Shown in pieces: positions 1-5,919 of a stretch of 13,138 bases of DNA. This DNA comes from an uncultured Beijerinckiaceae bacterium (lineage in GTDB: Bacteria; Pseudomonadota; Alphaproteobacteria; Rhizobiales; Beijerinckiaceae): assembly GCA_937863205.1 (NCBI GenBank), contig CALMGA010000529.1, positions 1 through 13,138 on the forward strand, written 5' to 3'. The first letter of the stretch is position 1, and each line of letters opens with the position of its first letter. Under the pieces are notes generated by a model, which saw only the letters and a program-made list of their open reading frames with translations, searched no databases and had not been told where the DNA came from. A program made the translations under genes and the position numbers.

Positions 1-418
1 CGCCCTGCTTCTTCAGGGAGTCGGCGACCTCCTTGGGCATGTACCGCTCGTCGTGCTTGGCGAGCACGCTGTCGGCCTTGAACAGGCCGTCGGGCTCCAC
101 CGTGCCCTCGACCACGGCCCCCTGCCCTTCGCGAAACAGGTCGGGCAGCAGGCCGGTGTAGGTCACGCGCACGTCGTGCTTGGTATCGGTGACGGCGAAC
201 ACCATGCGCCCGCCACCCTCGCGCTTGAACGAGCCGGCCTCGACCAGCCCGCCGATGCGCAGCCGGGTGCCGGGCGGCGGCGCCTTGGCGGCGTACTCGC
301 TCGGCCCGTAGAAGAACACGATGGTATCGCGCAACGCGTAGAGCGACACGCCCACCGCGCCGCCGAACACGGCAAGCGCGAGGCCGATCATGGTGAGCCG
401 CTTCTTCTTGCGGGTCAT
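1..418 (-). CDS. ccmE: Cytochrome c maturation protein CcmE (haem chaperone), 3' end beyond window
   Basis: CcmE is the periplasmic haem chaperone of System I cytochrome c biogenesis: it binds haem covalently and passes it to the CcmF/CcmH lyase. The visible 139 residues start with a basic MTRKKKR stretch and one membrane anchor (about residues 9-29), followed by the OB-fold periplasmic domain. The haem-binding motif AKHDERYMP is present at about 120-128, with H122 as the expected covalent haem attachment residue and Y126 as the partner tyrosine. The ATG at 418 lies 15 nt after the ccmI stop, so the two are probably co-transcribed. The window edge cuts the gene just after the haem motif; only the variable C-terminal tail is missing. 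ccmF and ccmH would be expected further left, which is inference. The family call is firm. Confidence 0.96.
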   Translation of the reverse strand, partial: MTRKKKRLTMIGLALAVFGGAVGVSLYALRDTIVFFYGPSEYAAKAPPPGTRLRIGGLVEAGSFKREGGGRMVFAVTDTKHDVRVTYTGLLPDLFREGQGAVVEGTVEPDGLFKADSVLAKHDERYMPKEVADSLKKQG

Positions 419-433
419 GCCCACCCCCCAATC

Positions 434-1573
434 CTAGCTTTCGAGGCCGAGTTCGTGGGCAAGGTCGTCGAGCCGCTTGGTCGCCTGCGCGTTGCCGGCG
501 AAGTTGCGCCGCGCGTCGGTCAACGCACCCCTGGCCTTGTCGCCCTCATCGAGGACGCGGTAGGCGCGCACCAGGCGCAGCCAGCCGTCGATGTCGTCGC
601 CTTTGCCTTTGAGGCGGTCGGCGAGGCCGTCCACCATGCGGTGGATCATTGCCTGCTGCTCGTTGGCCGGCATGGCAGCGACGGCGCGGGCCATCGCGGT
701 CTCGCCCCTCGCCGTATCGTCCCGCTTCCCGTTAGGGCCGGCGAAGGGCGCAGGCTCGCCGCCGACGGCCGCGATGCGCGCCTCGACGGCCGGCAGCCAA
801 GGCGCGTTGGGCGGCGCATCGGCCACCAGCCGCTTCCAGGTCGTCACCGCCGCGGTCTTGTCGCCGTCCTGCTCCGACGCCAGCCCGAGATAGTAGCGGG
901 CGCGCGGCGACTTCGGATTGGCGGCGACGGCCTGCTCGAACGCCGTTCGAGCGTCGGCGGTGACCCGGCCGCCGGCAGCGGCGGTTTCCGTCTCGCCCAG
1001 GCTTGACAAGCGCTCGTCGCTGGGGCCGAGAACCCGGATCTCGTTGCGGAAGGCGTTGACCGCGTCCTCGCTACGCCCGAGGCGGGCATAGATGCGCCCG
1101 AGCAGGGACCAGCCGCGGCCATCGTCGGGGTTGCGGGCGACGTTGCGCTCGACCCGGGCGATCAGCGCCGCCATGTCCATGGTCGCGGCGTCGGCGTTCA
1201 ACCGCGCATCCAGCGGCTGATCGGGCATGCCGGGGGCGCCGATGCGCAGGTACAGGCCGACGGCGAGCGCGGGGATGAACACCAGCGCCGTCACGGCGGC
1301 GCCGCGCACCAGCCAGGGCGACGAGCGCACGGCGACAGGGGCCACGCGGTGGCTCGCGGCGACGAGGCGGCGGGCGGCTTCGGTGCGGGCGACCTCCGCC
1401 TCGCCCGGCGCGATCACGCCGCGGGCGGCATCGCGCTCGATCTCGGCCGTTTGCGCACGGTAGAAGGCGACATCCAGCTCGCGCGCGTCGGTGCGGAGCG
1501 GCACCCGCGACAAGGGCCACAGCACGGCCAGGACGGCGATGCCCGTCAGCAGGGCGAATATGATCCAAACCAT
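434..1573 (-). CDS. ccmI: Cytochrome c maturation protein CcmI (CycH)
   Basis: CcmI (CycH in rhizobia) holds apocytochrome c for the haem lyase complex at the periplasmic face of the inner membrane. The 379-residue product has the expected layout: a first membrane helix (about 2-20), a cytoplasmic loop rich in charged residues with an Arg/Glu-rich helix (about 30-75), a second membrane helix (about 92-110), then a long periplasmic part. From about residue 150 there are TPR-like repeats, such as GWSLLGRIYARLGRSEDAV and ARYYLGLASEQDGDKTAAV. The length fits CycH-type CcmI, not the short forms. The ATG at 1573 puts the first helix right at the N-terminus, as in the family. It is followed 15 nt later by ccmE. 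Its own upstream region carries a 14-bp palindrome. Confidence is high. Confidence 0.94.
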   Translation of the reverse strand: MVWIIFALLTGIAVLAVLWPLSRVPLRTDARELDVAFYRAQTAEIERDAARGVIAPGEAEVARTEAARRLVAASHRVAPVAVRSSPWLVRGAAVTALVFIPALAVGLYLRIGAPGMPDQPLDARLNADAATMDMAALIARVERNVARNPDDGRGWSLLGRIYARLGRSEDAVNAFRNEIRVLGPSDERLSSLGETETAAAGGRVTADARTAFEQAVAANPKSPRARYYLGLASEQDGDKTAAVTTWKRLVADAPPNAPWLPAVEARIAAVGGEPAPFAGPNGKRDDTARGETAMARAVAAMPANEQQAMIHRMVDGLADRLKGKGDDIDGWLRLVRAYRVLDEGDKARGALTDARRNFAGNAQATKRLDDLAHELGLES

Positions 1574-1601
1574 CCCGATGCCTGCGCGCCGGGCTCACGC
1601 C

Positions 1602-1615
1602 ACCCCGGCCGGGGT
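1602..1615. repeat. 14-bp perfect palindrome ahead of ccmI
   Basis: ACCCCGGCCGGGGT reads identically on both strands. It lies 28-42 nt upstream of the ccmI ATG, inside the 133-nt zur-ccmI gap. The lack of a loop suits a dimeric protein-binding site better than an RNA hairpin, but the sequence is pure G/C apart from its ends and could arise by chance in this high-GC genome. No regulator is assigned. Confidence 0.35.
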
Positions 1616-1706
1616 CGATCCAACGTCGGCTGTTCTAGCCCCTGCCCCCCGGCGTTGGAAGGCGGATTGTTGTCACGGATCCCATCGAAAGAGGGACAAG
1701 CCGCGG

Positions 1707-2159
1707 TCACGACGGTTGCGACCGGCAAGCACCGCAAAGCCCCTCGATCTCCAGCACCTTGCGCTCCACGGTGAAGGCAAGGCGGCTGGCGATGGCCGCG
1801 ACCTCGCGATCAACCGTGCCGGATTCGACCTCGCTGGCGCGGCCGCACTTGGCGCAGGAAAAGAGAAGGCCGTGGCCGTTGTGCTCGTGGTCGTGATGAT
1901 CGCAGGCGACAAAGGTCTGGCGGCTCTCGATCTTCACCACGAAACCGTTCTCGACTAGGAAATCCAGGGTGCGGTAGACGGTGGGGGGCGCAACCTGCCG
2001 CTTTTGCGCGTCCGACAGCTTCTGGATGATCGCATAAGCGCCCATCGGCTGGCCGGCACCGGCGAAGATGGCCACGATCTCGCGACGCAGCGCCGTCATC
2101 TGCAGTCCGCGCTCGCGGCAGACCGTCTCGACATGGGCTGTCCAGTCAGATCCCGGCAT
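1707..2159 (-). CDS. zur: Zinc uptake regulator Zur (Fur family)
   Basis: This is a Fur-family metal-dependent repressor, most like Zur, which shuts off zinc uptake genes when zinc is plentiful. The 150-residue product has an N-terminal winged helix (about 15-80, including APPTVYRTLDFLVENGFV). A His-rich metal-binding stretch follows (CDHHDHEHNGHG, about 86-97), then two CxxC pairs, C102/C105 in FSCAKCG and C142/C145 in LCGAC, which form the structural zinc site of Zur and Fur. The spacing and the short GLCGAC end favour Zur over Fur or Irr. The reading frame stays open for 40 more codons upstream, but a perfect AAGGAGG at 2171-2177 sits about 11 nt before the ATG at 2159, so that start is chosen. 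No znuABC genes are in the window. It lies between feuQ and ccmI on the same strand. Confidence 0.88.
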   Translation of the reverse strand: MPGSDWTAHVETVCRERGLQMTALRREIVAIFAGAGQPMGAYAIIQKLSDAQKRQVAPPTVYRTLDFLVENGFVVKIESRQTFVACDHHDHEHNGHGLLFSCAKCGRASEVESGTVDREVAAIASRLAFTVERKVLEIEGLCGACRSQPS

Positions 2160-2169
2160 GTGAACTCCC

Positions 2170-2177
2170 ACCTCCTT
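2170..2177 (-). promoter_or_regulatory. Strong Shine-Dalgarno of zur
   Basis: On the minus strand this reads AAGGAGGT, matching the 16S rRNA tail, with 10 nt between it and the ATG at 2159. It decides the zur start against the in-frame codon 40 residues upstream. Confidence 0.8.
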
Positions 2178-2219
2178 CAACGGAACGGGGCGCGGGCATG
2201 GGGCTGCCGTTCTCTGCCA

Positions 2220-2225
2220 ATCATA
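2220..2225 (-). promoter_or_regulatory. Possible -10 element of a zur promoter
   Basis: The minus strand reads TATGAT here, five of six bases of the TATAAT consensus, in otherwise GC-rich DNA 61 nt before the zur ATG. No convincing -35 box is seen 16-18 nt upstream. The match is suggestive only; a promoter in this 127-nt gap is plausible because zur has its own strong ribosome binding site. Confidence 0.28.
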
Positions 2226-2286
2226 TGGCGCGTGACGGCGGTCGGCGAAAGCTGCCGGCGCGTGCCCGGCCGCGTTCATGCGATCC

Positions 2287-3783
2287 TCACGAGGCCGGCA
2301 GGGTCAGCTCGGCGCGCAGGCCGGCGTACGGGCTGGCATCGAGGGTGAACACGCCGCCGTACAGTTCAGCCAGTTCGTCGACGATGGACAGGCCGAGCCC
2401 GGAGCCGGGCTTCGACTCGTCGAGGCGCTCGCCGCGCCGCATCGCCGCCACCCGCTGGTCGGGGGTGAGGCCGGGACCGTCGTCGTCGATGGTGACGCGG
2501 AAGAAGGGCCGCTCGGTGGTCGGATGACGGAACTCGGCGCTGACAAGGATCGCCACCTCGCGCGTCGCCCACTTGCCGGCGTTGTCGACGAGGTTGCCGA
2601 TCATCTCCTCCAGGTCCTGGCGCTCGCCCAGGAAGCGGACGCCGGCCGTGCCGTGATCGACGAAGTTGAGGTTGCGCTCGCGGTAGATCTTCTCGAAGGT
2701 GCGCACCAAGCCCTGCACCACGGGTGCGACCTCCGTGGCGCTGCCGATCTTGCGGGCCGACACCGCCGCGCGCGCCCGCTCCAGGTAGTAGGCGACCTGA
2801 TCGCGCATGATCGCCGCCTGCTCGCCGACCTTGGCGGCGAAAGGCGCTGTCTCGACGGCGGCCTCGTTGATGATGACGGAGAGCGGCGTCTTCAGGGCGT
2901 GGGCAAGATTGCCGACCTGGGTGCGGGCCCGCTCCACCACGTCGCGGTTGGCGTCGATCATCAGGTTCAGCTCGCTGGCGAGCGGGGCGATGTCGATCGG
3001 GAACACGCCCTCGATGCGCTCGCCCTCGCCGCGCCGGATCGCCGACACGCCATCCTGCAGGCGGCGCAGCGGCATCAGCCCGAAGCGCAGCTGCAGCGCC
3101 GACGAGCCCACGAGAAGAACGGCGAGGATCACGAAGGTGATGGTGAGATCGACGGCGAACTGCTGCATCTGCGCATCGATTTCGGCCGTCGTCGCCGCGA
3201 CCTGGACGAGGTAGATGCCGTTGTCACCGGTATCAATGACCCGCTCGACCATTCGCAGCGAGCGTTCGTCGGGTCCTTTGACGTAGCCGCGGCGCGAACC
3301 GCCCATGCCGGCCGGCACGCCCGTCTCCGCCAAGCGCGGCAGCCGGGCGGCGAACAGCGAGCGCGAGGCGTGGATCTCCGGCTGGGAACCGTCGAGGCGG
3401 GTGACCTGCCAGTACCAGCCCGACAGGGTCAGCTCGAACTGCGGGTCGGCGAGTTGGGCGATCTCGGGGCCCTTGTCCGGCGCGCGATCGTCGGGACGGT
3501 CGGCGGCGAGCTCGGCGACAAGGGCGCGGAGGTAAACGCCGAGCCGCTCGTCAAAGGCCGCCTCGGTGGAGGCGCGGTAGACGGCGGCAAGGATCAGCCC
3601 GGCGATGAGGAGGATAACGACGCTGAGAACGCTGGCCGAAATGAAAAGCCGGTTCGCGATCGAGCGTCGGCGGGGATCGCGCGCGGTGCGGCCCCGCCCG
3701 GCTGCCGCCATGCGCGCCCAGGCGGTGCTCCAGGCCGATGCCCAAGCGGAAGCCCACGCGGAGACCCGCATGGAGACGGCCAT
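2287..3783 (-). CDS. feuQ: Sensor histidine kinase, FeuQ/PhoQ-like
   Basis: This inner-membrane sensor kinase is the likely partner of the response regulator just upstream. The 498 residues run: an odd N-terminal stretch with a repeated SAWA motif (8-22), a basic segment, TM1 (about 47-69), a periplasmic sensor region of about 140 residues, TM2 (about 212-230), HAMP, then the kinase core. The H-box NLAHALKTPL carries phospho-acceptor H295. The N-box IGNLVDNAGKWA (396-407), G1 DDDGPGL (433-439) and G2 PGSGLGL (459-465) complete the ATP-binding domain. Rhizobial FeuPQ has been linked to iron uptake and to cyclic glucan export; which applies here is unknown. The ATG at 3783 is 15 nt after the feuP stop with AAGGGA ahead of it; M5 or M25 remain possible starts. 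The FeuQ name rests on recalled similarity and on the partner. Confidence 0.82.
   Translation of the reverse strand: MAVSMRVSAWASAWASAWSTAWARMAAAGRGRTARDPRRRSIANRLFISASVLSVVILLIAGLILAAVYRASTEAAFDERLGVYLRALVAELAADRPDDRAPDKGPEIAQLADPQFELTLSGWYWQVTRLDGSQPEIHASRSLFAARLPRLAETGVPAGMGGSRRGYVKGPDERSLRMVERVIDTGDNGIYLVQVAATTAEIDAQMQQFAVDLTITFVILAVLLVGSSALQLRFGLMPLRRLQDGVSAIRRGEGERIEGVFPIDIAPLASELNLMIDANRDVVERARTQVGNLAHALKTPLSVIINEAAVETAPFAAKVGEQAAIMRDQVAYYLERARAAVSARKIGSATEVAPVVQGLVRTFEKIYRERNLNFVDHGTAGVRFLGERQDLEEMIGNLVDNAGKWATREVAILVSAEFRHPTTERPFFRVTIDDDGPGLTPDQRVAAMRRGERLDESKPGSGLGLSIVDELAELYGGVFTLDASPYAGLRAELTLPAS
3718..3762 (-). repeat. In-frame Ala-Trp repeat at the feuQ N-terminus
   Basis: Residues 8-22 of the predicted kinase read SAWASAWASAWSTAW, four turns of a 12-base unit with tryptophan every fourth residue. 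It lies in the predicted cytoplasmic tail before TM1. This is unusual for a sensor kinase and may reflect repeat expansion, or a start set too far upstream. Confidence 0.6.
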
Positions 3784-3798
3784 GGCCGGACGCGTCCC

Positions 3799-4554
3799 TT
3801 AGCGGCTTGCCGTTGCCGGACGACTGCCGGGCGGCCCGCCCTTGCCGGCCTCCTTGACCCCGTCCTTGGCTCCATCCTTGCCCGACGGCTTGATGCCGTC
3901 GGCGGTGACGAGGTAGCCGAGGCCGCGCATGGTCTGGATGATGTCAACGCCGAGCTTGCGGCGGAGACGCCCGACGAAGACCTCGATGGTGTTGGAATCG
4001 CGGTCGAAATCCTGGTCGTAGAGGTGATCGACGATTTCAGACCGCGAGATGACCCGGCCGGCGTGGTGCATGAGGTAGGACAGGAGCCGGTATTCGTGCG
4101 AGGTCAGCTTGATCGCCGTGCCGTTCACGGTGACGCGGCTCGCGCGGGTGTCGAGCTGCACCGGGCCGCAGGCGAACTCGCTGGATGCGTGGCCGACCGC
4201 TCGCCGCAGCAGGGCGCGCAGCCGGGCCAGGATCTCCTCCATGTGAAAAGGCTTGGCGACGTAGTCGTCGGCGCCCGCATCGAAGCCGCTGACCTTGTCG
4301 CTCCAGCGGTCGCGGGCGGTGAGGATGAGGACTGGCATGGTGCGGCCGGCCTTGCGCCAGTCGCCGATGATGGAGATGCCGTCCTTCTTGGGCAGGCCGA
4401 GGTCGAGCACCACCGCGTCGTAGGGCTCCGTTTCGCCGAGGAAGTGCCCTTCCTCGCCGTCGAAGGCCCGGTCGACCACGTAGCCCGCATCCTCCAGGGC
4501 GCGAACGATCTGCCGGTTGAGGTCGGCATCGTCTTCAACAACCAAAAGACGCAT
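3799..4554 (-). CDS. feuP: OmpR/PhoP-family response regulator, FeuP-like
   Basis: This is a DNA-binding response regulator, likely phosphorylated by the kinase encoded 15 nt downstream. Residues 1-118 form the receiver domain: acidic pair D8/D9, phospho-acceptor D51 (VVLDLGLP), T79 and K101 (KPFHMEE). Residues about 128-217 form the OmpR-type winged helix (KLTSHEYRLLSYLMHH, DRDSNTIEVFVGRLRRKLG). The text closely resembles the rhizobial FeuP/PhoP group as recalled (GEEGHFLG, ARDRWSDKVSGFDAGADDYV). ATG 4554 is preferred over the adjoining GTG 4557 because GGGGAGG then stands 5 nt away. The C-terminus has an extra tail of about 30 residues, rich in Lys, Gly and Asp, beyond the usual end of about 220. 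In rhizobia such pairs have been tied to iron uptake and to osmotic glucan export. Confidence 0.87.
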   Translation of the reverse strand: MRLLVVEDDADLNRQIVRALEDAGYVVDRAFDGEEGHFLGETEPYDAVVLDLGLPKKDGISIIGDWRKAGRTMPVLILTARDRWSDKVSGFDAGADDYVAKPFHMEEILARLRALLRRAVGHASSEFACGPVQLDTRASRVTVNGTAIKLTSHEYRLLSYLMHHAGRVISRSEIVDHLYDQDFDRDSNTIEVFVGRLRRKLGVDIIQTMRGLGYLVTADGIKPSGKDGAKDGVKEAGKGGPPGSRPATASR

Positions 4555-4579
4555 CACCGCCTCCCCGAAGTACGATCCC

Positions 4580-4658
4580 GAAACGTTGCGGACGCATCGG
4601 GCACCTGCCTGCGTTGCGACAGCCAGCCGGTATGCGACCGCGCCCAGAAGAAACGTCG
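4580..4658 (-). repeat. Two copies of GAAACGTYG ahead of feuP
   Basis: Two direct copies of a nine-base word lie in the 111-nt gap upstream of feuP: GAAACGTTG at 4580-4588 and GAAACGTCG at 4650-4658 on the plus strand. They are 70 bases apart, seven helical turns. They could be autoregulatory sites for FeuP, but short repeats of this kind also occur by chance. No clear -35/-10 pair was found in the gap. Confidence 0.25.
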
Positions 4659-4665
4659 TTCCACT

Positions 4666-5154
4666 TCAACGACCCTTGTCGGGCGAATGACTTACGGCCT
4701 GTCCGGCCAGATCCTGTCCCGCCAAACCCTGCCCGGTAATCCCCTGAACGGGAACGGCCTCGCCGTTCTGCGCGTTCAGGAAAATCCGCAGGATGCGACC
4801 GTCCCGCCGCAGCACGTTTATCTCATAAACAAACACGTCGGGCATCCAGCGGCACAGCTTGGCGCTCAGGGCGTCACCCTGCTGGCGGCCCATCCGCAGG
4901 GCTCTCACGGGATCGACGAGCCGATGCCCGATGATGGTTTCGCGCGTGTCCGTCTGGTTGAGGCAGACGCGACCGCGCGGCGGACGCCCGCTCTCGGGCC
5001 GCCGGATCCGCTCGGGCATGCGTGCCACGCTGTCGGCCAGGTCGCCGTGCGGCGCGAGCGTGCCGGTCGAGGGAAGAATCGTCGTCTGTCCCGCCGCCGC
5101 GACGGGGGCGGCGGCGAGACAGCAGGCAAGACTGATCACCGCGATCGTGCGCAT
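4666..5154 (-). CDS. Secreted PepSY-like protein upstream of the two-component pair
   Basis: This 162-residue protein has a Sec signal peptide (MRTIAVISLACCLAAAPVAAA, likely cut near residue 21), so it should act in the periplasm. After a linker come C64 and C101 (VCLNQ, KLCRW), which could form a disulfide, and between them an ETIIGHRLVDPVRAL helix. The second part, FVYEINVLRRDGRILRIFLNAQNGEAV (108-134), has the strand pattern of PepSY domains, a family that often modulates sensors or proteases. The tail repeats GQ(G/D)LAGQ. It lies 111 nt upstream of feuP on the same strand and is the natural candidate for a periplasmic input to the kinase, as small FeuN is reported to be in Sinorhizobium; that role is inference. 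The ATG at 5154 lacks a strong Shine-Dalgarno but fits the signal peptide. Confidence 0.8.
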   Translation of the reverse strand: MRTIAVISLACCLAAAPVAAAGQTTILPSTGTLAPHGDLADSVARMPERIRRPESGRPPRGRVCLNQTDTRETIIGHRLVDPVRALRMGRQQGDALSAKLCRWMPDVFVYEINVLRRDGRILRIFLNAQNGEAVPVQGITGQGLAGQDLAGQAVSHSPDKGR

Positions 5155-5213
5155 GCCGCCACAGTCTGCGCGCGGCCATGAATAGGCCGTGAATGAACGG
5201 GTTGGCGCAGTCC

Positions 5214-5720
5214 TCAGCCGGCCCAATCGACGATGTGATCGACGTAGTCGCGCAGCTTCACCGTTCGCTCGGTGCCTCCGATGCGACCGCGCACCGAGAT
5301 GCCGGCCGCGTGCACGCTGTCGGGCGAGCCCGAGCGCAGGGGGTGCCAGTCCGGCAGGTCGCAGCGGTCGCGCACCAGCCGGTAGGCGCAGGTCGCGGGC
5401 AGCCAGTTGATGTCGCGCACGGCCTGCGGCGTCAGCTTGACGCAATCGGACACCTTCTGCTGACGCTTGCCGTAGGAGCGGCAGCCGCAGCTGGCGGCAT
5501 CGAACTGACGGCAGGCGATGTTTGTCCGGTGGATCTGGCCGGTGTCTTCGTCCTCGAGCTTGACGAGGCAGCAGCGGCCGCAGCGGTCGCACAGGCTTTC
5601 CCACTCGGCGGGCGACAGCTCCTCCAGCGTCCGTGTCAGCCAAAACGGCTCCGCGTCGCCGTGATCCGGCTGCGGTGGGGAGGAAACTGCTGTATCGTTG
5701 CGGGACGGCGGCGACGGCAT
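5214..5720 (-). CDS. YcgN-family cysteine cluster protein (UPF0260)
   Basis: This is a 168-residue cytoplasmic protein of the YcgN/UPF0260 group within the YkgJ zinc- or iron-chelating superfamily; its biochemical role is not established. Family hallmarks are clear: FWLTRTLEELSPAEWESLC (26-44), the CxxCxxCC cluster CDRCGRCC (44-51), LEDEDTG, IACRQFD, CGCRSY, SDCVKL and LPATCAYRL. In all, ten cysteines (44, 47, 50, 51, 70, 78, 80, 93, 111, 120) suit metal binding. The N-terminus is a Ser/Pro-rich extension of about 20 residues compared with the usual start; no other in-frame start codon precedes the conserved part, so ATG 5720 is kept. It diverges from the peptidoglycan synthase gene across 199 nt and is followed 59 nt later by the PepSY-like gene. 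Confidence 0.9.
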   Translation of the reverse strand: MPSPPSRNDTAVSSPPQPDHGDAEPFWLTRTLEELSPAEWESLCDRCGRCCLVKLEDEDTGQIHRTNIACRQFDAASCGCRSYGKRQQKVSDCVKLTPQAVRDINWLPATCAYRLVRDRCDLPDWHPLRSGSPDSVHAAGISVRGRIGGTERTVKLRDYVDHIVDWAG

Positions 5721-5919
5721 ACGGATTGCGGGCTTTCACGTCGAAAGGCGGCCGTTGGCTTGCTCTCCGCCGGGGCATCCGTCAAGACGGCCGGGTCGGC
5801 CTAGCCCGGCGCCATGCTCGTGCCCTATCTATCTGTCGTGTCCTCGCCGGACGTGCCGCCGACCGACCTGCGATACCAGCCGCGCCGGTTCGACCCGCGC
5901 TTTTCAGAGATGCCGCGAC
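5721..5919. other. Divergent intergenic region, ycgN-like / peptidoglycan synthase
   Basis: These 199 nt should hold promoters for both divergent genes, but no convincing -35/-10 pair stands out. A weak six-base inverted repeat (GCCGGG at 5790-5795, CCCGGC at 5805-5810, loop of 9) is present. The frame of the synthase stays open through the whole region, but its translation there is Arg/Pro/Cys-rich and unlike a real N-terminus. Confidence 0.4.

Noticed and set aside
1619..1659. A terminator-like inverted repeat TCCAACG ... CGTTGGA between zur and ccmI
   Set aside because: Only seven base pairs with a 27-nt loop and no following T run; too weak to call.
2160..2279. A 40-residue N-terminal extension of Zur
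   Set aside because: The frame is open, but the strong Shine-Dalgarno 10 nt before ATG 2159 lies inside it, and Fur-family proteins normally start close to the winged helix.
5092..5154. A lipoprotein signal in the PepSY-like protein
   Set aside because: The cysteines at 11-12 follow ISLA and do not fit the lipobox pattern; an ordinary signal peptidase site after VAAA fits better.
2278..5181. A 967-codon open frame on the plus strand across feuQ, feuP and the PepSY-like gene
   Set aside because: It is an antisense shadow caused by high GC. Its translation is rich in Ala, Arg, Gly, His and Asp without domain motifs, while the minus strand encodes clear protein families throughout.
5698..5919. 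A 74-residue N-terminal extension of the penicillin-binding protein
   Set aside because: It would overlap the divergent ycgN-like start and its translation is Arg/Pro/Cys-rich, unlike a cytoplasmic PBP tail.
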